From Epiperipatus broadwayi (lineage: Eukaryota > Onychophora > Udeonychophora > Euonychophora > Peripatidae), in assembly GCA_028023455.1 (NCBI GenBank), contig JAQFVV010006342.1, forward strand, positions 1,261,001 to 1,325,000: a stretch of 64,000 nucleotides of DNA, read 5' to 3'. Below, in pieces: positions 34,877-47,019 of this stretch. The stretch's first letter is position 1. Each line of letters starts with the position of its first letter. The notes beneath the pieces were generated by a model. It made no database searches, had not been told where the DNA came from, and saw only the letters and a program-made list of their open reading frames with translations. Both the position numbers and the translations under genes were made by a program.

Positions 34877-35057
34877 GATAAATTATAACTTTTTGGAATA
34901 TACCGTGTCTTATTTTCCATTGAGCACTGATATTTCGATGGAATAGCAACCGTCATTTTCAAGGTTAACTTTTGAAAGAAAAACCGTTAGATCTTAACAA
35001 ATAATGTGACTGTGTGCGAGATGAGAAATGAGATTCCAGTTCAGCATTCAAAATAAT

Positions 35058-35220
35058 TATAAGCTCTAGTGAAAAGATTTTTAGCTACAGAAAAAATTTG
35101 TGCAGGATGATAATGAGAATTAAAATTAATATATCTGTTTGTATGAGTGGATTTTCTGTAAACTGATATTGACAATGTTTCATCACATTTTCTTGCAATT
35201 AAAACATCCAGAAAAGAAAG
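35058..35220 (-). pseudogene. Penelope RT thumb fragment
   Basis: Reads without a stop: SFLDVLIARKCDETLSISVY, then RKSTHTNRYINFNSH and AQIFSVAKNLFTRAYNYF. This is the block after RT motif E in Penelope elements (FLDVL...SVYRK.THT.RY). It is closer to family B (48.6 kb) than to family A. Confidence 0.85.
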
Positions 35221-35303
35221 TGAATCTCATTTCTCATCTCACACACAGTCACATTATTTGTTAAGATCTAACGGGTTTTTTTTCAAAAGTTAACCTTGAA
35301 AAT

Positions 35304-35325
35304 GGCGGTTGCTATTCCGTCGAAA
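35304..35325 (+). ncRNA. Hammerhead-like core, second type, right arm
   Basis: Helix GGCGG/CCGTC (35304-35308 with 35317-35321) around loop TTGCTATT, followed by GAAA (35322-35325) and TATC. The preceding CTTGAAAAT stands where CTGATGA is expected. The left arm (minus strand, 34933-34954) has GACGG/CCATC at the same place, so paired positions have changed between arms. Activity is not shown. Confidence 0.4.
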
Positions 35326-35445
35326 TATCGGTGCTCAATGGAAAATAAGACACGGTATATCCCAAAAAGTTATAATTTATCTACATCATATAACCGTGAA
35401 AACATTAAGTATAACATATATATATATATATATTTGTGTGTGTGT

Positions 35446-35615
35446 GCATCATTAAAAATCAGTCAACACTTAGACAAGCCAAATATCAACACAATCAACA
35501 ATTTCAATCATTATTGTTAAAAAGAAGTTGCCTTGATGGCAGTTTGAAATTGTTGATTGATTGTATTGATATTGGGGTTGTCTAAGTGTTGACTGGTTTT
35601 TAATGATTACTAAAA
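35446..35615. repeat. TTGCCTTGAC repeat family, inverted pair
   Basis: 35446-35512 and 35535-35615 are reverse complements (AATCAGTCAACACTTAGACA versus TGTCTAAGTGTTGACTGGTT). TA runs lie on both sides. Confidence 0.75.
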
Positions 35616-35654
35616 ACCCATTTACCCTTGAACATTATATATATATATATATTA

Positions 35655-36704
35655 ATAATATTACAAATCGATGTCTGTATTTCTTCAAAATAATATACGT
35701 AAATTTATAAATAAATATTAGAAAATACAGTACTTAAAAGTTTATAAAAATATATCTATAACTGTCACTTAGAAGTGCTTTCAACTATCTTTGTAGTTTT
35801 TATCAACTAATACTTTTAAAATGTCAGCTTTCCCATAATTCCATGATCTTAATGTTTGCTGGTTGCCTATTAATTAAATTTTGCTTGTATTTATATATTA
35901 ACATCGCTTCTTTAATTTTTCTTTTATTATTATTTCTTTCAGTTTCCAGTATTTTCAGTTATTATAATTAAAATCAAAACCATATATACATGATTTATTA
36001 TGGTCATAAAGGACAGAAGCTGATAAATTATCATTATTTTTATAATTTTGTTTTGTATTTTGAACCATTTTTAATAATAAATGCTCTTTTGTTCTTTTTT
36101 CCAATGTGCACCTTGATTCATCTATATATCCATTGCCACACCTACACGTCCATTTGTAAATGATATAATTTTTATTTGTTAATAAAGTCTTATCTTTTGA
36201 ATTATTTATTAATTTATTTAATGTAGGTGGTGCATAAAATGCAATATCACATATACCTTTATAAATTTTCTTAATGAAACTTGCCTGTTGATTTGAAATA
36301 TTATATGGTATTGATATCCAAAATTTTTTATCAGAAGAATTAACATTATTACTAATATTATTTTTATATTTAGAATTAAAATTTTTAACAGTATAATAAA
36401 CACAATCATAATTATATCTGATGTTTAACAATTCATTATAATAAATTTCAATATTTTTGTTTTATCCAATGCATATTTATAAAGATTATCATTTCTAAAT
36501 AAGGACTTCAAACTTGCCATTTGATGTGACATTGATACTTTGATTCATATGGAATATATTCTCTTTTTGCTATTGGTTTTAGAGTTATATAGTAATCCAA
36601 TTTATCTTTGTTTCTAGTTATCTTGAGATCTAAAAATTGATCACACATTGAATTTTCATCTGTTTTAATCCATTTTAAGCCCTTTACATTATTTAATTCA
36701 TTCT
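35655..36704 (-). mobile_element. Penelope-like element family A, minus copy
   Basis: The minus strand gives FLDLKITRNKDKLDYYITLK, then NYDCVYYTVKNFNSKY, KKFWISIPYN, PPTLNKLINNSKD, KWTCRCGNGYIDESR (GIY-YIG, Gly to Asp at the GE position), KRTKEHLLLK and CIYGFDFNY. A 158-codon open frame spans 36431-35955. The 3' tail ends near 35655 with the family ending. Confidence 0.85.
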
Positions 36705-36840
36705 CAGCTTTTGTCTTTTATGACCATAATAAATCATGTATATATGGTTTTGATTTTAATTATGGTAATGTAAAAATATAGAAACTGAAAGAAATAATAA
36801 TAAAAGACAAATTAAAGAAGCGATGTTAATATATTGTAAC
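36705..36840 (+). mobile_element. Penelope family A fragment in opposite orientation
   Basis: SAFVFYDHNKSCIYGFDFNY on the plus strand repeats the endonuclease C-terminal region found inverted at about 35970-36020. It joins the minus copy directly at 36704/36705, giving a head-to-head arrangement. Confidence 0.75.
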
Positions 36841-39800
36841 AGACCGACGAATTGACAAACAGATAGCCGACTGCATTGTGGCATCAAAATGTAATGGAAT
36901 ATGAATAAATGATGAAAATCATAATGGAAAATAAATCGATGAAAGAAGGCCTTAAACGTAGGCATCAAGAAAAAAAAATGTAATGAACCAACAATGTACT
37001 ATCAACAGTCCTTGAAGAATAAGCTATATATTTAGGTTATATACTCATCCATTCCTCTAAAAATCCGACAGATACTGACAGCCAAAAGAATGATTAGCAT
37101 TTCACAATTTTGAGATAGATAAAAGAATTCAATCACTGCTCTTAAAGTATACAAGGTCCCATGAACACTCAGATGATCATCACATTTCAGTTTCTCTAAG
37201 CTACTGCAACCCATAATAATTTTTTGCAAATACTATTGCACTGCCCTGCTTACATCCAAGTCTTAGGGGCTACTATTTAAAAAATATTGCCTTGCTCATC
37301 TTAGGGAGTCTTAGAGGTTAATATTATACATATATCAAAAGAAACATTGCCTTGCTCTCCTTGGAGTCTCAGAGGCAAAATCATGGCAGGACTACTGTTA
37401 ACTGCTTCATGATAACTAATAACATAATTTGGGCTGGAGCAGTGAATAAAATCAATTAGTCATGAGTGACATGAACACATCACATCCTCAAGACAATGCC
37501 AAAAATTCCCCATCCATCATCAACACTTGCAATAGAACCAACCAAACTCCAACAATCAAATATCCAATCTAACCTTTGGAATCCTAGATTTTCTACAACA
37601 CAAATTTTCCAAATATGGATAAAATTACTACTCTACAATTTAACACCATCAATGTAATTCTAAATTGAAACTAAGCTCCAAAATTGTAATGGACCATCGA
37701 CCCATCTCTAACCATTTACCCAAATCCATCCCATTACATTTGCCTAAACAAGAATCCAGCCGTCCATGGAAAATTGGAAAGATCCAATAACACTACAACC
37801 AAGATGGATCTTTACTATCATTCAACCCCCATTCATTTGGCAATATGCACAGGATCCACCCAATTTTCATGTCAATCCATTAGATTCCCTAGAATTCAAA
37901 CTCAGTCGTGATCTGAGTAGTTACTCTGTTCAGGTATAAATTATAAGAATATATCTAGCCAATGTGGGCAATGACTTGATGTTATGGTTTATATAGTACA
38001 CTTATTGGATACGTATTACATATATATTTCCATATCAAGAGATACGTGAATTCAATGATGTATTCTCAACAATTTATAGATAATCCTTGATGTAAAATCA
38101 ATTAAAATCAACAAATTTATTTTATCTTAACATAACACTTTTCAATACATAAATATACATTTTAAAACACCATAAATATGATTCCTACACTTCCACTCAA
38201 TCTCATTAAAATAATAACACAAAAAAAAAAAATAATAATAAAATACATAAAATGATAATATCATCAACTATAGGTCATTCTTGGTATACATAGGTCTTTA
38301 CCTTTCATGCCATCATATTAAAAAAAAAAAATTATGATCTTTAATACCAATCTAAACAAATGACATTGTTTGTTATTTTTTTTTTTTTTTTTTTAAAAGG
38401 TATCATCATATCAATATACAAATTATTATTTTATACATATAATTGAACTAATGGGTTCATATGTTACTATTATAAATCATGAGAACTGGAATTGCCATCA
38501 ATTGATTTTATAAGTAATTGTTAGTATGTGTCTTGTTAATAAAGAGTAACATAGGTTTTATTAATAATTAATTTTGTTACTAAATGTTATGTTGTTAATG
38601 AGTCAAAAATAAGTCTTACTTTCATTTATATTCATTTCATCATAGTCTAGTCCTTCTCTTTTTTTTTAACAGAACCATTTATATTTTTTTTTCTTATTTC
38701 GAAAAATACATTTTATGTCATGAAATGCAATATATCTAAATTCTTTGGTACTTCCAGTTCAAAAATCCAATGTGGAAGTAAAAAAAATAAATAAATACAT
38801 AAATGAAGAAGAGAAAACCTTAAATTTTTATAGCATCAGTATGTTAACCATAACGAACAAACAGTTACATATCAGCATAAAATTATGAACGATTTAGTAA
38901 ACATCTTGATCAAACATGAGCATCTTCTTTAAATGTAAAAAAATTCATGGTAGATTGAGAATTTTCAGCATCTTTTATTTACTTCATTATCTAAAGTAGT
39001 GTCTTCTACGATCTATCCAACTCCCACAAGTTGACCAAGTAGTTTGGATAATCTTTGATTTGGCCACTTTTATCATTGATCTATACAACTTCACATAATA
39101 TATGGTTGCCATTTTATATATATATGTGATGGTGAGAATTCACACCTATGGATCGTATTTCTCACCCTCTTCAAAACCCATCTAAGTTGCCTTGACCTTT
39201 CACAATGACTTTTAGCACATCTGCATCATTTTTCTATTAGTATATATATACATAAAATTCTTTCCTTATAAAAGCAGTAGAAACTTTTTAGCTATAATAA
39301 ACAAAACATGATTAAAGTCAATTTTTTTTTTGATGTTAAACATTATTAAATTTAAAACTTCGAACAGTTCTAGAATTATCAAACACTTGATTATGTGAAT
39401 GAGTATTTTATTACATTTTTTATAGCAAATAGTTTAATATAATTATCAATAAAATAAAAAAAATCTTGTTTCCTATTATGCTTTAATCAACAGGTTATAA
39501 TTTGTTTATTTTTTTTTAATTTTCATAGTTTATACAAAAGTTCAATCCCAATGGATGTATAGTGATATTCCCTCATTTCAGTTTTTTTTACGTATATAGA
39601 TCAAATAAAAAAAAACTTACAGTTCGATGCATCTTTGTTCTTTCTTTAAAATGCTGGAAACATTTTACCAAAATACGATAGTCAAATTATCTGAATTGCT
39701 GTCATTAACGAATATAAAAACAAAAAAATCTTGCATATAACTTTCTCTATATGTTTTTTTAACTTTCCAGCCATTAGAGAACAAACAAAAAAAATTGTTA

Positions 39801-40029
39801 TTGTTGTTATGGTTACATTGTACTCATCAGGTTTTCTCTCCCCTTCGCATTACAATACTAAGTTATAAAATTGTTTTTTTCTTTTTTTAGTTTTATTCTT
39901 TATAAAACTTTCTCAATTGTTCTGTCAAATTTGTTATTTTAAAATATTAATAAAATTAAATTTAATAACAAAATTTATGATTTTGTTTCAAGTATTTCCA
40001 GTTCATTAAACTACAATATAATTTTTATT
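36841..40029. other. No recognisable gene
   Basis: 37440-37900 is richer in C and poorer in T than its surroundings and may be an old insertion of unknown type. The rest is AT-rich with poly(A)/poly(T) runs. Confidence 0.4.
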
Positions 40030-41398
40030 GGTTGTTTTACAATAGCGTGTTGAAACTGCCTTAGGGCGTTATTTCTATGATAGCACACAGAAATATGCCG
40101 TTTAGGTGGCCTCTTCCACCACTATTGAATGTTCTATTTCTAATGCATAAGCCTAAAAAGTCTGTTGATACAGGGGGGGAGGTACTGGCTGCTGTGTTTA
40201 TTTCTATGCTAATGCACAGAAACATGACATTTAGCCAATCTGCTGCAGAAGCTATCGTGTCAGCTTACAGCTCAGATTTTTTGTGCTAAGCATTTTGGAT
40301 GTGCGATCACATTTCACTTTTGGTTACAGTATTGTCTGAGGGTGGCTGGAATTTTGATTGTCAAAACTATTTTAATATTCATTAAGACCATCTCCCCCTC
40401 TATCTCGCATGTTTTAGGAAGGTCTACTAACAATTATCAGCAGAGCCTCATGCTTCCCTAGCCCCCATTTCCTGCTGAAAAAATGGGCCAAAAGTAGTTA
40501 AAAGTGCGATTTCTATCAAATCACGCTCTAAGTCACATTTCGTGCGAGAACAACTGTGAGCTGATTAATCGAATGGCTGCTGGAACGGGGTTATCAAACA
40601 AAACAAGCTTGAAGCTGCATGCCTGCTGTTTTTTTTCTTTTTCCTGAAGAGCCCAAAAGTTGCTGTTAATTGCCGTATATATTGATGGTTTTTTGCGGAA
40701 TTACCATCAAAACTTGATCAACCTTCGAGTTGTTGGCGTTCCATTCTGTTAGCAATTGGAAACACCCTCCCCCATCCCTTTCCCCCCTCTCCCAAAGTTG
40801 TACTTTGGCTTGTAAATGTTACTGTTAAATGGACAATAGATTTATTTATAATTTATTAAAATAAAACAAACCAAACCAAAAAAAAAGAAGTTGAATCGGC
40901 TGATTTTTTGTCGTACAATACTGAACCAAAAATAGAAAGGGTTTAATGAGAAGAATAAAAACAAACAAAAATTTGGTAACTACTTTTTAAAATTCATTTT
41001 TAATCGATGTTTTTTTTTTTGGGGTTTCCAAAATCGATTTGATAGCCGCCGTACTTTTTAAATATGATAAACAACAACAACAAAACAACAAAAAAATAGA
41101 TAGACCGAAAAAAAAAAAAAAAAACCCGGCCCCTTTGAAAATATAAATAATGAAAAGAATCAAAAAAAAAAAAATTAAGTACTTTTTTTGTAAATTCATT
41201 TATTTGTAATTTTTTGGTTGTGTTGAAAAAATTTGATTTGATATTACTTTTATAAATGTTATAAACAAAAAAAAAAAAAAAACAAAGCCAACCAAAAAAA
41301 AAAAAGAAAGAAACCCAGCCCCAGCAACATTATATTTATCTTTGTTTACAAACCAACCTCGCCCTCCGACGGTTTCAACACGCTATTGTAAAACAACC
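40030..41398. mobile_element. Unclassified DNA element with 27 bp terminal inverted repeats
   Basis: The left end GGTTGTTTTACAATAGCGTG, continuing TTGAAAC, is matched exactly by the reverse complement of the right end at 41372-41398. The interior is visibly higher in G+C than its surroundings. It contains a repeated motif (TTATTTCTATG at 40069 and 40197) and an old internal tandem repeat (40975-41335). No transposase is recognisable, so it is non-autonomous. The flanking octamers (TTTTTATT and TTTAAATT) match at 6/8, a weak target duplication. GG ends with 8 bp duplications occur in Merlin-like elements, but that is speculation. Confidence 0.8.
40975..41335. repeat. Diverged internal tandem repeat
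   Basis: Two units of about 180 bp, each with GTA..TACTTTTT, AAATTCATTT, GATTTGATA, a poly(A) run and CCC(G/A)GCCCC. Confidence 0.6.
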
Positions 41399-41539
41399 TT
41401 TAAATTCATAGCATTATATATCATCAATTTGAACTGTTCAATAGATGTATTAATTTTATAAATCAACACATCCATGTATATATTTATGTTCAAATGCATT
41501 TAATGATAAGGATAGAAATGAGATTTATAGCGATCCTTA

Positions 41540-41770
41540 CAATATAAATACAAGCAAAATTTAATTACTAGGCAAGCAGCAAATGTTAAGATCATGGAAT
41601 TATGGGAAAGTTGACATCATGGAATTATGGGAAAGCTGACATTTTAAAAGTATTAGTTGATAAAAACTACAAAGATAGTTGAAAGCTCTTCTAAGTGACA
41701 GTTATAGATATATTTTTATAAACTTTTAAGTACTGTATTTTCTAATATTTATTTATAAATTTACATATAT
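41540..41770 (+). mobile_element. Penelope family A, 3' terminal fragment
   Basis: YKQNLITRQAANVKIMELWE and stop, then the GGAATTATGGGAAAG repeat, the AAAACTACAAAGATAGTTG block and the TATTTTCTAATATTTA end. About 230 bp, severely 5'-truncated. Confidence 0.85.
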
Positions 41771-41880
41771 ATACAAATACAAAAACTGTATTAAGAACAA
41801 AGCTTTATTAACAATAAAAATACTGTATTTTCATTGTTAATAAAGCTTTGCACTTAAACAGTTTTTGTATTTGCATATAT
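41765..41880. repeat. Hairpin repeat, MITE-like
   Basis: ATACAAATACAAAAACTGT...AAAGCTTTATTAACAAT and its reverse complement meet near 41825. It directly follows the Penelope tail. Confidence 0.75.
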
Positions 41881-41959
41881 AATATTTATATGTTCATAGA
41901 TTATAATTTCCTTACAAATAAGACTGCTTTTTAAAAAAAAAAATTTTAATTTTTTTTTG

Positions 41960-44300
41960 CAATTTTTTTTTGAAAAATAATTCCAAAATCTCATCCACAG
42001 ATTTAGAAGATATCATGACATTATCAACATTTCTAGTTAATAAGATTCTTGTTTGTTGGAAATCAAGATATTTTTGTCAAGATACTTTAATGATTCTGCA
42101 CAATTGTCAATCAGAAGAGGAAATTCTCTTGAAACAGTATGAATATTTTTCATATCCAAATGCAGTATATTTTTAAACTACTACGATTTAAAATTTTTTG
42201 TAGTAGCTGGATATTTAAATGTCATGAACATAATATCATAACATATTTCCTTATCTTTAAACTTAATAATCAGATCATTTATATTCGAGGACTTTCTTTT
42301 GCTCAGTTGCAGTTATTTTATTTAGATGCTTAACATCTAAACTCCCTCCAACAGGTCTGTCCTCCTTAATCATCAGTAATGGATTATTACAAGGGAATGA
42401 GTTTTGTGTGCTTTTATTCTTTTTTTATATTTTTAATGTCTTTTTTATACATGTGTGAACAAGTGAATATGATTTAGTGTCAAAAGGTTGCTCATCATTT
42501 TAGTAAATAGAGAAGCGCATATTTTTATAATTTTCTAATCTGGTCTCATATTAAAGGTTTTTGATATACTAATAAATTTCTGAAGTTTAAGCCATACTTA
42601 TTACACCCTTGTTCAAAATTTTAGAAAAAATAAGGTTGCCCTCTATTCAATTCTATTATCATTTTGTGGATCCATTTCACCATAGTCTAAAACACAGGTT
42701 CCATTATTATAAGATCCTGTCTAAATTTATCCCAAACATGATTAGTAGCTAATTAGTCTTTACACTTATTTTCCAGTTATATGAATGACTTTCACAAAAT
42801 TGTAAACAATTTGTCACTGTCTCAGTTTCTTAGAAAATAATTTTTTCTAAGCTCATGGAAATTTGACTTATAGAATCCATCAATGCTTTACTGGGGATTT
42901 CCTCAATCAATACTTCTACTATTGAAACAGTCCTTGTCTTTAATAAAAGTGTATTTTCCCATCTTCATAAATTAAGTTTGGAATAGTTTTAAGTAGATCA
43001 CATCCATGTGTTGCAGCTTTCATGATCAATTACTGGTTTTTATGGCTGATTTTTTTATCTAGGCTCTTTCATTTCCTGATGAAAGTAAATTTTTTGTTCA
43101 TAATTTTTTTTTATTTGGGTGTTTTAATCATTTGTCAGTTTTTTTTATGCTTCTACATTTTTTATTTTGAGAAATCTTGTACTTTCTAATTGATTTCTGG
43201 GAGATGGGTCTCCTTAGGTTTTTTTTTTGCTAACATCATATTTAAGCTTTTGAATTCCATTCATAATTATTTTATTCAGTAGTTGTGACACTTTCTTAGA
43301 TAATCTTCATGTTAGCTCCTACTATGATCTGCTTCACATCTTTTGACAAACTGTGTCATATTAGACTGATTATTTAGCCTTCAAAAAGAGGAAACAAATA
43401 AGATTCTTAATCTCAAGACTTGTCTCCTAAAAAAAACTGGATTTATTCTTACCATTTCTATTCACTATCATAATGCATCATATCTCTTCTTTCTCTAAAG
43501 GTTATCAATTACTTTTAGGATAGTTTAATAACTTTGAGGATTTATAAACAATTGCTATTAGATTACATCTTTTTTATTCAGTATTGATAGAAAAAGTCTC
43601 ACATACACAAATTTTAAATATTCTGTGGATTTTTCTACAATATCTCTTCCAAATAACTTTATAGAATTTATTTTTTTCCACTCTTATATGACACGAGACA
43701 CATTCCTTTTATGTTCCCTAAATTTTTCTTGAATTTGTTTCATGGGCTGATCATTTGCTATGACTTATATTTATTCATCTTTTCATACAATTTTGAAATT
43801 TCCTTTTTTGTCTCTTCTATATAATATATTAATTCTGTGTTATTCTTTTTTATCTTCTTTATATGCATTACTCTCTCTTGCATGGACTTTATTTTATGGT
43901 TTGGATTTATACCTGTACTATTGATTTATTTTTGTAATCTGCTTTAACTTTTTTGATTTCTAAACATTTTTTTTTCTAAAGTACTTTTCAAAATGATCAT
44001 GCTTTCTTTTATTTTTCATTTTCCTCTATTATTTCTACATTTTTCATTATTTAGTTAAATTTTTTTCTTTATGAATTTCAATACTTCTTGATTATTTGTC
44101 TTAGAAACTTCCATTTTTTGCTCAATTACTTGCTTTATCATCAGTTGAAGATGAGCCATCATTATCTCTATTAACTGTTCAATAATATTGTTGTCAACTT
44201 ATTCACTAATTCAGCCTTTTATGTTTGGCTTTTTATCCTAAAATAAATGATAATAGGGTTATCTGATTCTTATTTACCATTTCTGCTAATGTAATTAATT
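41960..44300 (-). pseudogene. Very decayed LTR-retrotransposon-like gag-pol relic
   Basis: On the minus strand a coiled-coil-like piece (EQLIEIMMAHLQLMIKQVIE, about 44170-44100) comes first. RT-like pieces follow: DRPVGGSLDVKHLNKIT (about 42360-42300), LHLDMKNIHTVSREF and DNVMISSKSVDEILELFF (about 42030-41960), which resembles a YLDD..IFSK..EEH..L block with the second Asp changed to Asn. The order gag then RT is as expected for an LTR element. Frames are broken everywhere and no LTRs were found. The gypsy versus BEL choice is open. Confidence 0.4.
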
Positions 44301-44664
44301 TATATGGACTAAATTAACATTCTATTCATAAATAATTTGAAGCAATCATTTAACTACCTTGTAAAAATTCCTCACATATCCTGGTAATGGGTATTTTTGT
44401 CCAGTTTCATTATTTTTAGCTATTAGTTGACTTTACCCTTAGTCTTTCCCTAATCTTTTTTTATTTTTTAATTATTCCATTTACAAATATTATTATCAAC
44501 TGCTGTGATCAATTATAATGCCACGAGGAGATAACTTTGTAAAATATATGGAAGAGTTCTATAAATTTTTTATAGTAATTAGAATATCTCCATCTTTTGA
44601 GTTGTTCAGAATTAAGACAAAAATTATTCAATTAAATCTCTAGAAAGCAGATTAAGAAACAAAA

Positions 44665-45291
44665 TTAAAACAGGCAAAACTCTCCATATAGTAGTACCAC
44701 TCAGTGCAAGCCAGAGTAAACAATGGATACCAGAAGGTTTGTGCATAAAATCCCTATCTAGTGCCTACTCATCCAATATTCCCAGACTAGTTTCTAGCTT
44801 GTGGCATTCATCAATGAGGAGCTTTAGATCGGAGAGCACTGCACCTAGATCTTAGTATCTAATGCAACCTTCCAGCAGCCACCTTTTATTTCTAGTTAAC
44901 TCCAAAACTATGATAATAAAATTGAAAATATAATATTTTCAATCTAAGCTCATTAGCTTATATAGGTTATAGAGGTCTGAACTCAGTTCAGTACCTATGC
45001 ATTTTGGTTTCTTTGGTTTTTTAATAACCATAGCCACCACTATCCTACTAGGCAGGATTGGTATTAAGCCACCAAACATCACATGATCACCATTTCTTAT
45101 GCTTGCTCATAACTGTTATTAAAACAGGCAAAATTCTCCATACAGTAGTACCACTCAGTGCACAAACCTGGCATCCATTGATTACTTTGGCTTGCACTGA
45201 GTGGGACTACTGTATGGAAAGTTGTGCCTGTTTTAATAACAGTTATGAGCAAGCATAAGAAATAGTAATCATGTGATGTTCAGTGGTTTAA
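44665..45291. repeat. Composite repeat with terminal hairpin (copy 1)
   Basis: Arms 45065-45163 and 45193-45291 form a ~99 bp foldback (ACCACTCAGTGCA at the inner end). The segment 44668-44745 repeats one arm and the centre in the other orientation (AACAGGCAAAACTCTCCATA; AGTGCAAGCCAGAGTAA). The 44750-45050 stretch resembles 53190-53420 (CATCAATGAGG, GAACT.AGTTCAG, ACCAAAG-type blocks), so both loci hold one family. Confidence 0.65.
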
Positions 45292-45299
45292 GAAATAAA

Positions 45300-46695
45300 A
45301 AAAATTGTTGTCAAAATTATATACCATATTAGAAGATTACCATCATCATATTGATATTTGAAAAGATGATAAAGAAGATATTATAAATTACAAACTTATT
45401 ACTCTTTTTTCTGTTTTTACACAATTTTCCCAAGATAATTATAACTTATCTACAGGAAATCTTGGATTTTAACCAACCAAAAGAACATGCTGGATTTAAA
45501 GTAAGTTTTATACAGTGAATCATATCCAATATTGAGAGTAAATTAAAAAAATTTCAATAAATATGAGTTGCCATTATATATCAGATTTGTAGATTATGAA
45601 AAAGTAATTGATGTCCAATATTGAGAGAAATTTAAAAACTTTTTAATAAATATGAGTTGCCATTATCTATTGGATTTGTAGATTATGAAAAGGTAATTGA
45701 TGTTATAAACATTTTTACAGTGATTAAAGAATTAGATCATCAAAATATAGATTAATAATATTGTCATATTCTGAAGAATATTTATAAAAATGCAACAGAA
45801 ACAATTAGACTTTTTGGTGTTACTAAAAATATTAACATTGAGAAAGATATATGACAGAGTGATTTCATACCTTCAAAACATTTTATAGCATTTTACAGGA
45901 AGTGTTTTGTGGATTAAAATTTAAAGCTAAGGAAGTAAAAGAAAATGAAGATTGTTATTGCAGATGATGTGGTGTTTTTGCAAATAATGCTTCAGAGCTT
46001 CAGAAGATGAAAGCAAAAATGTAAAACTAAAGACAAATGCTAAAAAGGTTATAGTAATGTTCAATGAATTTTTTTAAAAGAAAATAAATATTGATAATGA
46101 TGAATTAAAAAAAGGAAATAACTACAAATACGTTGGTGAGATTATTAACACAGAACATAATGAATAAAATTAATCATGAAATTAAGCTTGGTGGTAGTAC
46201 TTTTGGTAGAAATGGTATTAAAAAATACCAATGTTTTTGAAAAGTTTTTGAAAGATATGATTTATTAGTTATCACTTATGGATATGGGCAAGACATTTGA
46301 TAAAAGAGCAGTGCTGAGACTTCAAGCCACTAAATGAAGTATAGGGAGATCTGTTTTAGGAGTAAAAAGAAGAGATTGTAAATGAAATAAGTGGCTGAGA
46401 GTATGAACAAGAGTCACTAATGTCATTGAAAGAATTAAGAAACATAAATGAAGCACTATTGGCCATAGTACTATAAACAATATAATAAATGGACAGTTTT
46501 AGTTTTAAATTGGATTCCAACAGACTATTAAAAAACCCAAAAAGAAACTGTATATGAGATGGATGGAAAATATAAAGTTTTCTTTTGTGCCATGGAGAAG
46601 TGAATATAAGGATGAGGATAGATGGATTAAACTTGAAAAAAAATGATATCCTGCAGTGGATTAGTACTAGTTGAAAATGATGATAATGGTATATT
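45300..46695 (+). mobile_element. RTE-type LINE, 5'-truncated, decayed
   Basis: Starts in the RT finger region (TYLQEILDFNQPKEHAGFK) and runs through YELPLSIGFVDYEKVIDV (motif A), NIYKNATETIRLFG, ADDVVFLQ (active site remnant) and frame-shifted C-terminal pieces to ATGATGATAATGG at the end. An internal 86 bp tandem duplication covers the region before motif A. It abuts the hairpin repeat at 45291. Confidence 0.8.
45525..45695 (+). repeat. Internal tandem duplication in RTE copy (86 bp period)
   Basis: TCCAATATTGAGAG recurs about 86 bases later. Both units include AATAAATATGAGTTGCCATT and TTTGTAGATTATGAAAA. Confidence 0.85.
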
Positions 46696-47019
46696 TTAAT
46701 CACCAAAGTATCCCCAGTATTGGGTTGCCTTATGCAATGGAATGGTACCGCGAGAGTTACCGATATGTATAACTATTAGAAAAGAATTATATATTGAAAA
46801 TCACCTCAATTATAACTAATGTCTCTTTCCATTAAGATGCCACTGACTATAAAGTAATATCTATGTTCAAGTGCATGAAATAATATTCTGTTATCAGCAA
46901 ACTTTTAAAGAAACACATCGCTAAGTACTTAGTGTCTTCTTAAAGATTTGTTATGATGATATTTTAGTTGCATTTATCATCACAAACCTTCAGGAAAACA
47001 CTAAGTATTTGATAAGAAC

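Larger units (their letters stand above)
34877..35382 (-). mobile_element. Compact Penelope-like unit with inverted terminal repeats
   Basis: Arms 34877-35036 and 35222-35382 are about 160 bp reverse complements. The 185 bp centre encodes a Penelope RT-thumb fragment on the minus strand. Each arm contains a hammerhead-like core. The unit is flanked by TA runs (34862-34876 and 35418-35434). Confidence 0.8.

Noticed and set aside
36841-38060. Protein-coding gene in the C-richer stretch at 37.4-37.9 kb
   Set aside because: All frames on both strands are interrupted and no motif is seen.
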